This document shows positions 30,128-30,471 of a stretch of 30,471 nt of DNA, in pieces. A program made the position numbers and the translations under genes. The notes under the pieces are model-generated. The model did no database searches. It had not been told where the DNA came from and saw nothing but the letters and a program-made list of their open reading frames with translations. The stretch spans positions 1 through 30,471 of the forward strand of contig JAZNQL010000054.1 in NCBI GenBank assembly GCA_045590155.1, written 5' to 3'. The DNA comes from JAZNQL01 sp045590155. Its GTDB lineage: Bacteria > Bacillota > Clostridia > UMGS1883 > UMGS1540. The first letter of the stretch is position 1, and each line of letters starts with the position of its first letter.

Positions 30128-30471
30128 ATGAATCTTTTGCTTGTAACAATTTCGTTTATAGTCGGAATATACTTTTATGCTTGTTCCGGAGAAGAATATG
30201 TAATTGCAGGCTTTGTATGTGTTGCCTCATTGTGCCATTTGTGGAATAAAAGTCAGAAACTAAAAGACATTTTAATATTTATTCTTGTAGCTGCAGTAGC
30301 CTTTGGCTATGCAGCTATTTGTGATTTTATAAAAAATGAAAATTGTACCTATTTTAAAGGACAGGAATGTGAAATAAAAGGCAGAATATGCGAAATTGAA
30401 TATTCTGGCGAGAATCTTGACAAAATCACACTTGACACCGAAGAAATTGTAACAGGGTATCTGCATCTTAA
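30128..30471 (+). CDS. comEC: ComEC/Rec2-like competence protein, N-terminal part, cut by the window edge
   Basis: An open reading frame from the ATG at 30128 runs to the last base without a stop, giving 114 residues. It has two or three hydrophobic segments (about 1-20, 25-40 and 48-68) and then a soluble stretch (CEIKGRICEIEYSGENLDKI). The layout matches the DUF4131 N-terminus of ComEC, the DNA-uptake channel, ahead of its competence domain. That domain would lie outside the window, so the name is an inference from the start only. No clear ribosome binding site is seen; the start is six bases after the typA stop, so coupling is possible. Confidence 0.6.
   Translation, partial: MNLLLVTISFIVGIYFYACSGEEYVIAGFVCVASLCHLWNKSQKLKDILIFILVAAVAFGYAAICDFIKNENCTYFKGQECEIKGRICEIEYSGENLDKITLDTEEIVTGYLHL

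Noticed and set aside
1..30471. CRISPR array, prophage or transposase gene
   Set aside because: No regularly spaced direct repeats, no phage structural genes and no transposase domain were seen on either strand.

Overview
The window is 30.5 kb of AT-rich DNA from a member of the Clostridia (Bacillota), probably an uncultured anaerobic gut-type or sediment-type fermenter. The evidence is a complete rnfCDGEAB ion-pumping ferredoxin:NAD+ oxidoreductase operon, a single-chain pyruvate:ferredoxin oxidoreductase, a two-subunit transketolase, the sporulation-associated protein YtxC, Mini-RNase III next to cysS, and consensus TTGACA-17-TATAAT promoters with strong AGGAGG ribosome binding sites. The lineage below class cannot be fixed from sequence reading alone. 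Nearly all genes are core housekeeping genes. No prophage, transposase or CRISPR array is visible.

Layout. 1-320: a small HTH regulator with its own promoter and terminator. 360-2360 (minus strand): trmB, then the rpsF-ssb-rpsR operon, then tRNA-Thr(GGT) with its own promoter and terminator. 2400-15176 (plus strand): one tight run of 14 genes with overlaps or short gaps and no visible internal terminator: cysE, cysS, mrnC, a YitT-family membrane protein, the two transketolase subunits, pcrA, rnfC-D-G-E-A-B and a CPBP membrane protease. 15155-15439: a 285-bp element with 25-bp terminal inverted repeats that looks like a miniature transposable element. It ends just before the thrS promoter. 15506-17460: thrS. 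17452-17870 (minus strand): a promoter, a long-hairpin RNA, an intrinsic terminator and a 51-codon ORF. 17891-21528 (minus strand): pyruvate:ferredoxin oxidoreductase. 21555-24183 (minus strand): tsaD, a DUF6873-like gene and ytxC. 24305-26196 (plus strand): an NlpC/P60 wall hydrolase, a Nudix hydrolase, a structured 357-bp intergenic region and a DUF378 membrane protein. 26212-28151 (minus strand): a secreted S-layer-homology protein. 28249-end (plus strand): typA, then the 5' part of a comEC-like gene cut by the window edge.

How the parts fit: pyruvate:ferredoxin oxidoreductase makes reduced ferredoxin from pyruvate. The Rnf complex oxidises that ferredoxin with NAD+ and exports Na+ or H+. 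Transketolase feeds the non-oxidative pentose phosphate branch. CysE and CysS supply cysteine and Cys-tRNA. TrmB, TsaD, ThrS, tRNA-Thr, S6, S18, Mini-III and TypA/BipA serve translation.

The most interesting material is non-coding. It comprises (i) a candidate ~200-nt structured RNA at 17631-17835, whose promoter, start, G-U pairs and U-tailed terminator all agree on the minus strand and whose fold resembles 6S RNA; (ii) the MITE-like element at 15155-15439, one end of which supplies the last codons of the upstream gene; (iii) a multibranched element at 25676-25755, followed by a sequence matching the right end of the MITE-like element; and (iv) an inverted repeat over the promoter of the pyruvate:ferredoxin oxidoreductase gene.
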